A stretch of DNA of 40,015 bases from Oscillospiraceae bacterium. Its GTDB lineage: Bacteria; Bacillota; Clostridia; Oscillospirales; Acutalibacteraceae. The position numbers and the translations under genes were made by a program. The stretch lies in the NCBI GenBank assembly GCA_031290595.1, contig JAITNG010000194.1:1-40015 (forward strand), written 5' to 3'. Numbering within the stretch: position 1 is the first letter of the stretch; the number at the start of each line of letters is the position of its first letter. The notes below the pieces were generated by a model. That model searched no databases and was not told where the DNA came from. It worked only from the letters and a program-made list of their open reading frames with translations. This document shows, piece after piece, positions 33,579-40,015 of this stretch.

Positions 33579-35266
33579 ACCAAATCGCCCCCTTCCGATT
33601 GTTCTGCAGCCGCAGCGCCCTTTGCCCGTTCCTCCAGATCCGCACGGATTTTTTTCAGCTTATCCGGCGTAAGATCCCAGAAGGCATAGGGGATGAGGCT
33701 CAGCACCGCGCCGATGATTTCCAGAAGGAGGAACAGGTTGATGTAGTTCGTGCGCATCGTGGCATTATACAGCAGGTCAAAATCGCCCAGGAAGCCGAGC
33801 TGCCGCATCAGGAAGGGCGCAACCGCGCTGACGGCAAAGCCGACGGGCGTTGAAATCAGGTTGAACAGTGCGCCGGAGGCTTCCATGCGCTCGCCGGTGC
33901 GCCACTGGTGATAATCCCACGTGTCGCATTCCATGGAACTGGTGATGGGGGTCGTGGCGCAGGCGAACAGGTTGCGCGCCCCGAGCATGACCAGGATGAG
34001 GACAATCTGCACCACGGTGGAACCGTTGATCCCTTGGCGGAAAGCGAACACCAGCGGGAGGGTCAGCAGTGTTGTGAGGGCGTTGAGCGTCAGCATCGCC
34101 CTGCGGTTGGACCAGCGTTTGGTGAACAGCGGGCCGAGCAGGTTGCCGGGCGTACTGGTGGGCAGCTTCATCAGGTTGAGCGCGATGCCAAACATCCATT
34201 CCATGCGGGAGCCGAAAATCAACATCAGCTTGATGATTTCCTCCGCGCCGCCGGCCACAAAGCTAAACCAACCCCTGAGCCGGAGCAGCCACAGGTATTT
34301 GTTGGTGAAAATCGTTTTAACCGAGCTGAAGAATTTGATTTGCGGCACATGCCCCGGCTCTTCGATCACCCGCTCCTTCACCTTCAGCACCGTGAGCAGG
34401 ATCACAAGAGAAACCCCGCCATAGACGGGGATCAGCGTGCGATAAATGCGGATGTCCCGCATCCCGCCGCCATAGAGGCTGGCGATGATGGGGAACAGGA
34501 TGCTGTAAAGCGAGGACGCCAGTCCGCTGATGATGGGGATAACGCTGAACATCCGCGTGCGTTCGCGCGGGCGGGTGCTGACGCGGATGTTCATATCGCC
34601 CATCGCTGTGGGCGACATAAAGCAGTTGACGAGGCCGGACATGAAGTGCGTGATCAAAAACAGGTTGTTGTAGCCCAGGGTTTTGTAAGGGATAAACGTC
34701 ATAAGCGTCCCCGTGAGGATCAGCAGGGGGCCGTAAATGATTTTGAAGGGCTTATATTTGCCGAAGCGTCTGCTGAACAGCCGCAGCACCACGGCGGTGA
34801 GCGCATTGCTGAACACCACAAAAAACAGGTTGATGGCGATGTGCTTAAAGAAATCCGGCATCAGGCTATCGAAGGTTGCGACGGGCAAGAACCAACAGAT
34901 GGCCGCAAGCCCCAAAATCCCCGCGCCGCCCAGGAGCAGCTTGCGGGTTGTTTTGCGCGGGAAGCGCCCCAGGTTATCCGTGATATACGGCGCAATGGGG
35001 GTGAACAAATACCCCACAATGCCGGTGACCACGCTGTTCATCCAAAAGTGCGTCAGGCGCAGGCCAAAGATCATAGAAGCCAGCATAGCGCCCTGCCCAA
35101 AGCCAAAATACCCGGTGATGGCCGTGAGCGCACGCGAGCCGAGGTTGGCGGTATTCAGCATCACAAGTTCCGAACCAGAAAGATCGTTGCCTTCTTTGGG
35201 GTGGCTCCAGTGCTGAAAGAATGCTTTGAACGGGTTTTGCTTTTGGGCTGTGGCTTGTTCTGGCAT
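33575..35266 (-). CDS. GPH/MFS-type sugar transporter
   Basis: A 563-residue polytopic membrane protein of the glycoside-pentoside-hexuronide (MFS_2) family, cation-coupled sugar symport. It has about twelve hydrophobic helices, and the family motif is visible as DTWDYHQWRTGERMEA (about 448-463). It is longer than typical GPH carriers (about 450-500), with a hydrophilic N-terminus and a charged C-tail. The ATG at 35266 has AAGGAGG seven bases upstream; the GTG five codons earlier overlaps that site. It is first in the operon, implying that uptake of a sugar or glycoside starts the pathway. Confidence 0.9.
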   Translation of the reverse strand: MPEQATAQKQNPFKAFFQHWSHPKEGNDLSGSELVMLNTANLGSRALTAITGYFGFGQGAMLASMIFGLRLTHFWMNSVVTGIVGYLFTPIAPYITDNLGRFPRKTTRKLLLGGAGILGLAAICWFLPVATFDSLMPDFFKHIAINLFFVVFSNALTAVVLRLFSRRFGKYKPFKIIYGPLLILTGTLMTFIPYKTLGYNNLFLITHFMSGLVNCFMSPTAMGDMNIRVSTRPRERTRMFSVIPIISGLASSLYSILFPIIASLYGGGMRDIRIYRTLIPVYGGVSLVILLTVLKVKERVIEEPGHVPQIKFFSSVKTIFTNKYLWLLRLRGWFSFVAGGAEEIIKLMLIFGSRMEWMFGIALNLMKLPTSTPGNLLGPLFTKRWSNRRAMLTLNALTTLLTLPLVFAFRQGINGSTVVQIVLILVMLGARNLFACATTPITSSMECDTWDYHQWRTGERMEASGALFNLISTPVGFAVSAVAPFLMRQLGFLGDFDLLYNATMRTNYINLFLLLEIIGAVLSLIPYAFWDLTPDKLKKIRADLEERAKGAAAAEQSEGGDLV

Positions 35267-35323
35267 GATGTCCTCCTTCACGAATGTTTTTGCCCTGGGG
35301 ATTATTGCGCAATTCTGCCTTTT

Positions 35324-35352
35324 ATTTTAACATGTCTTGTTGGACTTTGCAA
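35324..35352 (-). promoter_or_regulatory. Promoter of the eight-gene sugar operon, with possible operator
   Basis: On the minus strand TTGCAA (35347-35352) and TAAAAT (35324-35329) are 17 bases apart. The -35 lies inside a small inverted repeat (GACTT-TGC-AAGTC, 35343-35355 on the plus strand), and a second TTGCAA occurs just upstream, 8 bases away. This arrangement would suit a repressor or catabolite regulator; none is encoded in the window. Confidence 0.75.
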
Positions 35353-35424
35353 GTCTTTCGTTGCAAAAATATGAAAAATTGTTTATTTTCGCTGGACAAG
35401 GGTTTAAGGTAGTGACAACCCAGA

Positions 35425-35448
35425 AGGGGCAGCCCGCAAGCTGCCCCT
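35425..35448 (-). terminator. Hairpin between the glycyl-radical enzyme gene and the sugar operon
   Basis: A 9-bp perfect stem (AGGGGCAGC/GCTGCCCCT) with a 6-base loop, 19 bases behind the stop of the glycyl-radical enzyme gene. A short T-run (GTTTTTG) follows only on the plus strand, so termination of the minus-strand transcript may be partial. Confidence 0.5.
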
Positions 35449-35467
35449 GTGTTTTTGATACATGCAC

Positions 35468-37636
35468 TTAGTTTTGGATGATCCGCTCCACCACCAGCTT
35501 GCGGAAGTCCTTGGAAAGCGTGGAAAAATAGACCGAGAAGCCGGTGATGCGCACGATCAGGTCGGGGTATTTTTCCGGGTGTTCATAAGCGTCCAAGAGC
35601 TTGGCGGAATCGATGATGTTGATGTTGACCAGACTGCCGCCCAAATCGTTGCAATAGGTGAGCAGCCAGGCCAGGATGTTTTCGATGCCCTCTTCGCCCT
35701 TGGCCAGCACGGGGTCAATTTCCAGCTGGATGGGGGCGGTGTTGCCCCAGCGGGGCTGCACGGCGGCGACTGCCACGCCCATGGCCGTCAGTGCGCCGGA
35801 TTCGCGGAAGCCCGGTTCCGGGTTTGCGCCGTGGGTGACGGGTGTGCCGGATTTGCGCCCGTTGGGGGTGGCCATCACATCCCTGCCCATGCCGATGGTG
35901 TTGGCCCACGAGAACAGACCCGGGATCATGTTGAAGCCCATGGGGCTTTTGCTCTTTTTGGTGTGGTGCGTCAGGCGGTTGACGATTTCGACCGCATATT
36001 CATCCGCACGGGTGTTGCCAAAGCCGTAGCGCGGCGTGGCTTTCATATAAAGCCGCATGTCTTCCCGGCCCTCCCAGTCTTCCCGCAGGACGGCGAAGAG
36101 GTCTTCCCAGTTCATCACTTCTTCGTCTTCCACCGCGCGTTCCATCGAAGCGAAGCTGTCGGCCACCGTGCCGAGCGCCACAAAGTCGATGCAAAAGTTG
36201 TAATTATCCACACCGCCGTTGGAAACATCCAGCCCGCGCTCAATCGGCCCATGGCACATGAAATTCAGCGCCATTTCAGGCCGCATATAATGATAAAACT
36301 TATATTGCTGGTCAACGGTCTTTTTGATGACGTCAACGGCAACATCCAGGTGCTTGTCAAACAGCTCCCAGGCGCGCGCGACGGAAGGGGTTTTCTCTTC
36401 CATCAAATCGAGCATGGCGAGTTCAAAGAGCTTGCCCATGTTGATCTTGACGACGTCGTTGAGGGTGTATTCGGTGCCGGGCAGAGCGCACCAGTTGCAG
36501 CCGACCTTGGCGCGGGTACGGGCGACTTCGGCGGTGTAGCCGTTCTTCATGAAGCCTTCAACCATGCAGCGGTCGCCGATGTAGGAGGGATTGCCGCACT
36601 TATCCTCAAAGAGGTATTGCACGCTCTTGCGCAAAAAGGCGCGGTCGATGCCCTCGTGCACCCGCAGGCAAATCGCCGTGGGGATCTTGAGCCAGTGGGC
36701 GGCCTCAATGGCCATATAGCTGATCTCGTTGGTGCGGTCGCTGCCATCCGGCCAAACGCCGCCGATCTCGTAATACTGGGTATCCTTGAGGAACAGGCAC
36801 GCCAGGTGGTACGTCGCTTCTTCCTGCGTGATGCGCCCGGCGGCCAGGTCGTTGCGATAGAAGTCCGTCAACAGCTCTTCCAGGTTCCCGCCCGCGCCGG
36901 AGCCGTTGAAGATGCTCGATTGCACCAGGAACCAGGTCAGGAACTGACAGGCTTCCAGGAAGGTGGCGGGCGGCGCGTCGATCAGGCGGAAGTTGATCTC
37001 CGCCATGCGTTCCAGGTTGGCCTTCAGGTCGGGGTCGTCCTGCGCTGCTGCTGCGGTCTGCGCGGCTTCGGCGTTGTGGCGCACCCACAGTTGGATCCCC
37101 CGGATCACCTTTTCTTCGCCCTTGAGGAAGGCCAGCTTTTCCGCGTCGTCCTTGTGGACTTCCTGGTAATGGCGGATTTTTTCGAGCAGCCCCTGCCAGC
37201 CAAGCACAAAACCGATGTTCTTCACATCGTGGTGGAAGTGATGGCTCCCGCCCAGGCCGGAAACCAGGCTGTATTTTTGATGCAGCGCACGCAGTTCAGC
37301 CAGTTCCGGGGGGTTGAATTCCGGCTCCGGCCGCCAGCCGCCCCAGCTGTGCCACTCCAGTTTATCCATATAAGCGCCCGCCAGCGAGCAATAGGGGTCG
37401 ATGTAAGGCGGGTGCACGTCGAGCATCCTGTAAAAATTATCCGCCCATGCTTCCGCGCCAAAGACGCCGTTGGGGTGGTTGAACTCCATTTCAAATTTCC
37501 AGTCGTCCGGCGGAACCACCCAGCCTTTGTCGTCAGTATCAAAAAAGCCGGGGCGGGTGAACGTCTTGACCTTGCGTTTGGTTTCCTCCACCTTTTGTTT
37601 GCGGAGAACATCCACTTTTTCCTGATAGGTGAGCAT
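35468..37636 (-). CDS. Glycyl-radical enzyme of the pyruvate formate-lyase superfamily, unusual GCNWC active site
   Basis: A 722-residue anaerobic radical enzyme. The glycyl radical loop is intact at the C-terminus: VRITGFSVYF with Gly699, followed by the typical LSKDFRKLV. The active-site Cys loop reads AKVGCNWCALPGTEY (Cys380 and Cys383). The first Cys aligns with the thiyl-radical position, but the following residues are not the GCVE of glycerol dehydratase, CutC and related eliminases, nor the CC of PFL. The fold pattern LGGSHHFHHDVKNIGFVLGWQGLL resembles the dehydratase branch, and MATPNGRKSG is conserved. The ATG at 37636 has AAGGAAGG upstream; a longer frame adds 13 residues. No activase is nearby, and it is not a canonical PflB. 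Substrate unknown. Confidence 0.9.
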   Translation of the reverse strand: MLTYQEKVDVLRKQKVEETKRKVKTFTRPGFFDTDDKGWVVPPDDWKFEMEFNHPNGVFGAEAWADNFYRMLDVHPPYIDPYCSLAGAYMDKLEWHSWGGWRPEPEFNPPELAELRALHQKYSLVSGLGGSHHFHHDVKNIGFVLGWQGLLEKIRHYQEVHKDDAEKLAFLKGEEKVIRGIQLWVRHNAEAAQTAAAAQDDPDLKANLERMAEINFRLIDAPPATFLEACQFLTWFLVQSSIFNGSGAGGNLEELLTDFYRNDLAAGRITQEEATYHLACLFLKDTQYYEIGGVWPDGSDRTNEISYMAIEAAHWLKIPTAICLRVHEGIDRAFLRKSVQYLFEDKCGNPSYIGDRCMVEGFMKNGYTAEVARTRAKVGCNWCALPGTEYTLNDVVKINMGKLFELAMLDLMEEKTPSVARAWELFDKHLDVAVDVIKKTVDQQYKFYHYMRPEMALNFMCHGPIERGLDVSNGGVDNYNFCIDFVALGTVADSFASMERAVEDEEVMNWEDLFAVLREDWEGREDMRLYMKATPRYGFGNTRADEYAVEIVNRLTHHTKKSKSPMGFNMIPGLFSWANTIGMGRDVMATPNGRKSGTPVTHGANPEPGFRESGALTAMGVAVAAVQPRWGNTAPIQLEIDPVLAKGEEGIENILAWLLTYCNDLGGSLVNINIIDSAKLLDAYEHPEKYPDLIVRITGFSVYFSTLSKDFRKLVVERIIQN

Positions 37637-37694
37637 GGGGAACCTTCCTTTCCTGCACTTCAATTTTAAAATCAAGATTTATGATGCTTTTAAC

Positions 37695-37723
37695 ACTATA
37701 CGCCGTTTTAACCCAAAAAGCAA
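37695..37723 (-). promoter_or_regulatory. Promoter of the glycyl-radical enzyme gene
   Basis: On the minus strand TTGCTT (37718-37723) and TATAGT (37695-37700) are 17 bases apart, about 60 bases before the start codon. The leader contains an AT-rich near-palindrome (TTGATTTTAAAATTGAA). Confidence 0.75.
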
Positions 37724-37783
37724 TAGTTTTTTGTTAATTTTTTGTGTTTCACAGCAAGTAAATACAAGTAAAACGAAAAATGC

Positions 37784-37812
37784 TTGACATTCACCCGTGC
37801 GGCTGTTATAAT
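37784..37812 (+). promoter_or_regulatory. Consensus sigma-A promoter for rplU-rpmA
   Basis: TTGACA (37784-37789) and TATAAT (37807-37812) are both perfect and 17 bases apart, as expected for a strongly expressed ribosomal-protein transcript. Start point about 37819. Confidence 0.95.
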
Positions 37813-37818
37813 GTTTAG

Positions 37819-37912
37819 GCCGCATGTTCCTGGGTCTATCAAGCGTTGCGTTCCTTTGGGGATGCATCCACCCTTGGCAGCGAGTTCATAACGAGAGAGG
37901 TACCGCAAAACC
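37819..37912 (+). ncRNA. Probable ribosomal protein L21 leader
   Basis: A leader of about 94 bases between the promoter and rplU. It contains the palindrome GGATGCATCC (37860-37869) followed by ACCCTTGGCAGCGAGTT, which resembles the conserved part of the Firmicutes L21 leader thought to mediate autoregulation by L21. The match is from memory of the motif; a covariance search would be decisive. Confidence 0.55.
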
Positions 37913-38227
37913 ATGGCTTACGCTATTTTTGAAACCGGCGGCAAACAGCACAAGGTCGAAGTCGGCCAGGCGCTGTTTGTGGAAAAACTGGAGGTCGAGG
38001 AAGGCGCTGAGATCACCTTTGAAAAGGTTCTTGCCGTTTCCGGCGACGAAAGCCTCACAGTCGGCAGCCCCTATGTTGCGGGCGCAGTGGTGAAGGCCAA
38101 GCTGCTCAAGCATGGCAAGGGCAAAAAGATCATCGTGTTCACCTACAAAGCCAAAAAGAACTACAAGCGCAAGCAGGGGCATCGCCAGCCCTATTCCCAG
38201 ATTGAAATCACCGCCATTGAGGCCTGA
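37913..38227 (+). CDS. rplU: Large ribosomal subunit protein L21
   Basis: Ribosomal protein L21, 104 residues, starts [19 protein letters not shown] and carries the C-terminal RNA-binding stretch [27 protein letters not shown] lies about 11 bases upstream of the ATG. Thirty bases separate it from rpmA; the Prp protease gene (ysxB) found here in many Firmicutes is missing. Confidence 0.98.
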   Translation: MAYAIFETGGKQHKVEVGQALFVEKLEVEEGAEITFEKVLAVSGDESLTVGSPYVAGAVVKAKLLKHGKGKKIIVFTYKAKKNYKRKQGHRQPYSQIEITAIEA

Positions 38228-38257
38228 ATTGACCCAAGATGAAAGGATGAAACTACT

Positions 38258-38515
38258 ATGGCACATAAAAAAGGTATGGGATCCACCCGCAACGGGCGCG
38301 ATTCCGCATCCCAGCGCCTTGGCGTCAAACGCGCCGACGGCCAATTCGTTCTGGCGGGGAACATCCTCATGCGCCAGCGCGGCACCAAAATCCACCCCGG
38401 CAACAACGTCGGCAAGGGGAAGGACGACACCCTCTTCGCCCTCATCGACGGCAAAGTGAAGTTTGAACGCCTGGATAAAAACCGTAAAAAGGTCAGCGTC
38501 TACGCCGCCGAATAA
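38258..38515 (+). CDS. rpmA: Large ribosomal subunit protein L27
   Basis: Ribosomal protein L27, whose N-terminus reaches the peptidyl-transferase centre. The 85 residues start [23 protein letters not shown]: the extension of about nine residues (ending in a Phe-Ala type cleavage site) that Firmicutes L27 usually carries and Prp removes is absent. AAAGGA lies upstream of the ATG. The Obg GTPase gene that often follows is not here; a convergent gene ends 9 bases away. Confidence 0.98.
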   Translation: MAHKKGMGSTRNGRDSASQRLGVKRADGQFVLAGNILMRQRGTKIHPGNNVGKGKDDTLFALIDGKVKFERLDKNRKKVSVYAAE

Positions 38516-38524
38516 CCCTTTGCG

Positions 38525-39262
38525 TTAAATTTGCAGGTATTTGCGCAGCACATACCCGCAGCAGTCTTCATGTTCGGCATATTGCCATTCGCCCTCCCGG
38601 TGCAGGAGCGTCAGCTCCGCCCCGTTGGGGATCGTTTGGAGCATTTCGGCTTCCTTGTGTGGCGCACGGCGCAACGCAAGGGAGCCGTTTGGCGTGCGCA
38701 CCACAGCGCTGCGCCCGGCAAAGGGGGAGACGCAGGGAACCCCGAACCACTGCGTCACCGCTTTGGCCAGCGCATGGGCAATCCCCCCGGTGGATTGCAG
38801 CATCCAGACCGCGTCTTCCGGGTGATCGCGGTACCCAAGGCGCAGTTGCACGGCGGGGCAGCGCGCCATGCGGAAATCCGGCAGCTGGGGCGACGGCAAC
38901 AGGCGCACCGCATCGGGCGACGGGGCGACGCACGCCAGGCTCCCCAGCAGACGTTCGGCCAGGGCGCGGCTGCGCTTGGCGGCGGGGTGGAAGCAAATAT
39001 CAGCCCCGCGCTGCTGCCCGGCCTGTTCCGGCGGCGCGGCGGAAGACCCCAGCAGGAGCAGCAAAGCGGCGTTTTCGCGGTTGGCGACGGAGGCCACGGC
39101 GTGGCTGGGCACCTGGGGCAAACGCAGAGCGGTCTGCAAGCCGCTGGCAAGCAAATATTCCGCCAGCCGGTTGAGGATCGCTTCCGTCACAGCGGATTCC
39201 GTCGCACCGTTGCAATATTCCGCAGCATCGTTGCCGCAGGAGGAAAGCAGAACGAATGGCAT
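38525..39262 (-). CDS. Degenerate N-acetylmuramoyl-L-alanine amidase (Amidase_3 fold) with SH3 domain; probable pseudoenzyme
   Basis: A 245-residue protein. Residues 1-175 follow the Amidase_3 plan (ATESAVTEAILNRLAEYLLASGLQTAL; SVANRENAALLLLLGSSAA; PAVQLRLGYRDHPEDAVWML), and 183-245 form a bacterial SH3-like domain (LALRRAPHKEAEMLQTIPNG, ending CCGYVLRKYLQI). The zinc and catalytic residues seem lost: PGH is replaced by SCG at 8-10, the His of SIHAN by Ser73/74, and the catalytic Glu of VELGF by Gln139/Arg141; only Glu22 remains. No signal peptide is evident. It could be a regulatory or structural relative of spore or cell-wall amidases. The assignment rests on pattern only. Confidence 0.65.
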   Translation of the reverse strand: MPFVLLSSCGNDAAEYCNGATESAVTEAILNRLAEYLLASGLQTALRLPQVPSHAVASVANRENAALLLLLGSSAAPPEQAGQQRGADICFHPAAKRSRALAERLLGSLACVAPSPDAVRLLPSPQLPDFRMARCPAVQLRLGYRDHPEDAVWMLQSTGGIAHALAKAVTQWFGVPCVSPFAGRSAVVRTPNGSLALRRAPHKEAEMLQTIPNGAELTLLHREGEWQYAEHEDCCGYVLRKYLQI

Positions 39263-39427
39263 CGGGCATACCCCTCTCTGATTCTGTCACATACGGGCAG
39301 TTGTTCAGCTATACATATGCCGAAAGCGCAAAAAACTTGCCTATTTCCGCACTTTTTCCTGCCGCATGGTATGCGCCGCGCAAAAATGCAGATAATACCA
39401 GCAAAGCCAACCGAGGGGAGCGTTTTT

Positions 39428-39958
39428 GTGGGGCAGATGCAGCTTGTTGTTCTCTATGGTGATTTGCAGGATACCACCCTGACACTGCCGCTGTGCCGCA
39501 CGCTGGCGGCGCTGGGGGGCGTGCTGTATTGCGGCGATGGCTGCACCGCCGTGTGCGGCGACCCCGGTGCGGCAGGGCTGCGCTTTGTGCTGCTGGAAAC
39601 GGAGCGGCTGCGCAGCTGCGGGGCGGAAGACACCCTCGTGATCTGCAAGCTGGGGGCGGCGTTCCCGCAAAGCGCGGGCTTTGCCGAACGGCTTTACGCC
39701 CTGGCTGCGGCGCCGCCCCCGCCCCCCGCCGAAGGGCTGGAATGGCTCGGCTGCGCCTGCGGGGAAGAAAGCACGCTCGCGCTTTCCAGCCTGCGGGAAG
39801 AAAGCGCGGTGGTGGAACTGCGCCGCACGCTCCCCCTGCCCGGCGGCGGGGCGCTGGAACCGGGAGAATTCCCGGTGCGGCTCCGTGTGCCGACGGAAGG
39901 CTACCCCCTGCTGTGCTGCTGCGGGGTGGAACTGCTGTTCGGCGGCGGCGGGCGGTGA
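39428..39958 (+). CDS. Hypothetical protein, unrecognised
   Basis: A 176-residue protein from GTG 39428 (GAGGGGAG about seven bases upstream); an ATG three codons later is an alternative. It begins VGQMQLVVLYGDLQDTTLTLPLCRTLAALGG, contains a run of prolines (AAAPPPPPAEG) in the middle and a Cys-rich C-terminus (LLCCCGVELLFGGGG). The first part looks like alternating strands and helices, perhaps a P-loop-like or Rossmann-like fold without a clear nucleotide motif. It is followed after 12 bases by another start, so an operon continues to the right. No family recognised. Confidence 0.65.
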   Translation: MGQMQLVVLYGDLQDTTLTLPLCRTLAALGGVLYCGDGCTAVCGDPGAAGLRFVLLETERLRSCGAEDTLVICKLGAAFPQSAGFAERLYALAAAPPPPPAEGLEWLGCACGEESTLALSSLREESAVVELRRTLPLPGGGALEPGEFPVRLRVPTEGYPLLCCCGVELLFGGGGR

Positions 39959-39970
39959 GGTGAGGCTGTG

Positions 39971-40015
39971 ATGCTTGCCAAAATTAAAAGTTTATTTTCC
40001 ACCCCGGCGTGGCCA
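39971..40015 (+). CDS. Start of a further gene (partial, 15 codons)
   Basis: ATG at 39971 with GGTGAGG about five bases upstream, reading MLAKIKSLFSTPAWP to the window edge in the same operon as the preceding gene. Too short to identify. Confidence 0.5.
   Translation, partial: MLAKIKSLFSTPAWP

Noticed and set aside
35468-37636. Annotation as canonical pyruvate formate-lyase (pflB)
   Set aside because: The adjacent Cys-Cys pair of PFL is missing, and the N-terminal pattern resembles the dehydratase-type branch.
35462-37669. A fully open 735-codon frame on the plus strand opposite the glycyl-radical enzyme gene
   Set aside because: It mirrors the real gene codon for codon, encodes a His/Gly/Phe-rich sequence without domains, and is explained by the G+C-biased third codon positions of the true gene.
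38531-39427. Upstream part of a 475-codon plus-strand frame reaching into the hypothetical gene at 39428
   Set aside because: This part is antisense to the amidase-like gene; the ribosome site and GTG at 39428 define a shorter gene.
1-40015. tRNA, rRNA, CRISPR, prophage or transposase genes
   Set aside because: No T-loop-like GGTTCGA clusters with matching arms, no regular spaced repeats and no recombinase or transposase motifs were seen on either strand.

Overview
The window is a G+C-rich stretch of a bacterial chromosome, almost certainly from an anaerobic member of the Clostridia (Bacillota). The main reason is the left half, which keeps the Firmicutes housekeeping order yicC-remA-gmk-rpoZ-priA-def-fmt-(Zn peptidase)-rsmB-rlmN-prpC-prkC-rsgA. 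An indolepyruvate:ferredoxin oxidoreductase subunit, a glycyl-radical enzyme and acetate kinase all point to a strictly fermentative life. No tRNA, rRNA, CRISPR array, prophage or transposase gene was seen.

Region 1 (1-15611, all minus strand): a dense housekeeping cluster. A strong promoter (15647-15675) precedes yicC, and a second one (5754-5781) precedes prpC-prkC-rsgA-nrdR-iorA. The genes cover RNA turnover (yicC), biofilm regulation (remA), GMP phosphorylation (gmk), RNA polymerase omega (rpoZ), replication restart (priA), N-terminal formyl-Met processing (def, fmt), rRNA methylation (rsmB, rlmN), the PASTA kinase/PP2C phosphatase pair, ribosome maturation (rsgA), dNTP regulation (nrdR) and arylpyruvate oxidation (iorA, cut by the window edge). 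A DUF1361 membrane protein sits between def and fmt.

Region 2 (15612-17820): a DUF4830 membrane-anchored protein and a TepA/ClpP-like serine protease on the plus strand. They are followed by about 780 bp with little coding content but many repeats: two identical 30-bp hairpins, a 176-bp element with ~31-bp imperfect terminal inverted repeats, two inverted copies of a 31-bp REP-like palindrome, and one possible small ORF.

Region 3 (17821-27200): an accessory metabolic region with a YcaC-type hydrolase, acetate kinase (GTG start), a cytoplasmic GH3 beta-glycosidase, a cytoplasmic GH5 glycosidase, two calcineurin-like phosphoesterases and a divergent isochorismatase-like hydrolase.

Region 4 (27202-37636, minus strand): a tightly coupled eight-gene operon for carbohydrate or sugar-acid use (GPH-type transporter, BspA-like LRR lipoprotein, TIM-barrel sugar isomerase, two Gfo/Idh/MocA oxidoreductases, aldo/keto reductase, FucU/RbsD mutarotase, D-galactonate dehydratase) behind a clear promoter. 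Just upstream lies a separately promoted glycyl-radical enzyme with an unusual active-site motif (GCNWC) and no activating enzyme nearby. This enzyme and its neighbouring operon are the best candidates for undescribed biology.

Region 5 (37784-40015): a consensus promoter and probable L21 leader, then rplU and rpmA. The L27 protein lacks the N-terminal extension common in Firmicutes, and no Prp protease gene lies between the two. Then come a convergent amidase-fold protein that has lost its catalytic residues, an unrecognised 176-residue protein and the first codons of another gene.
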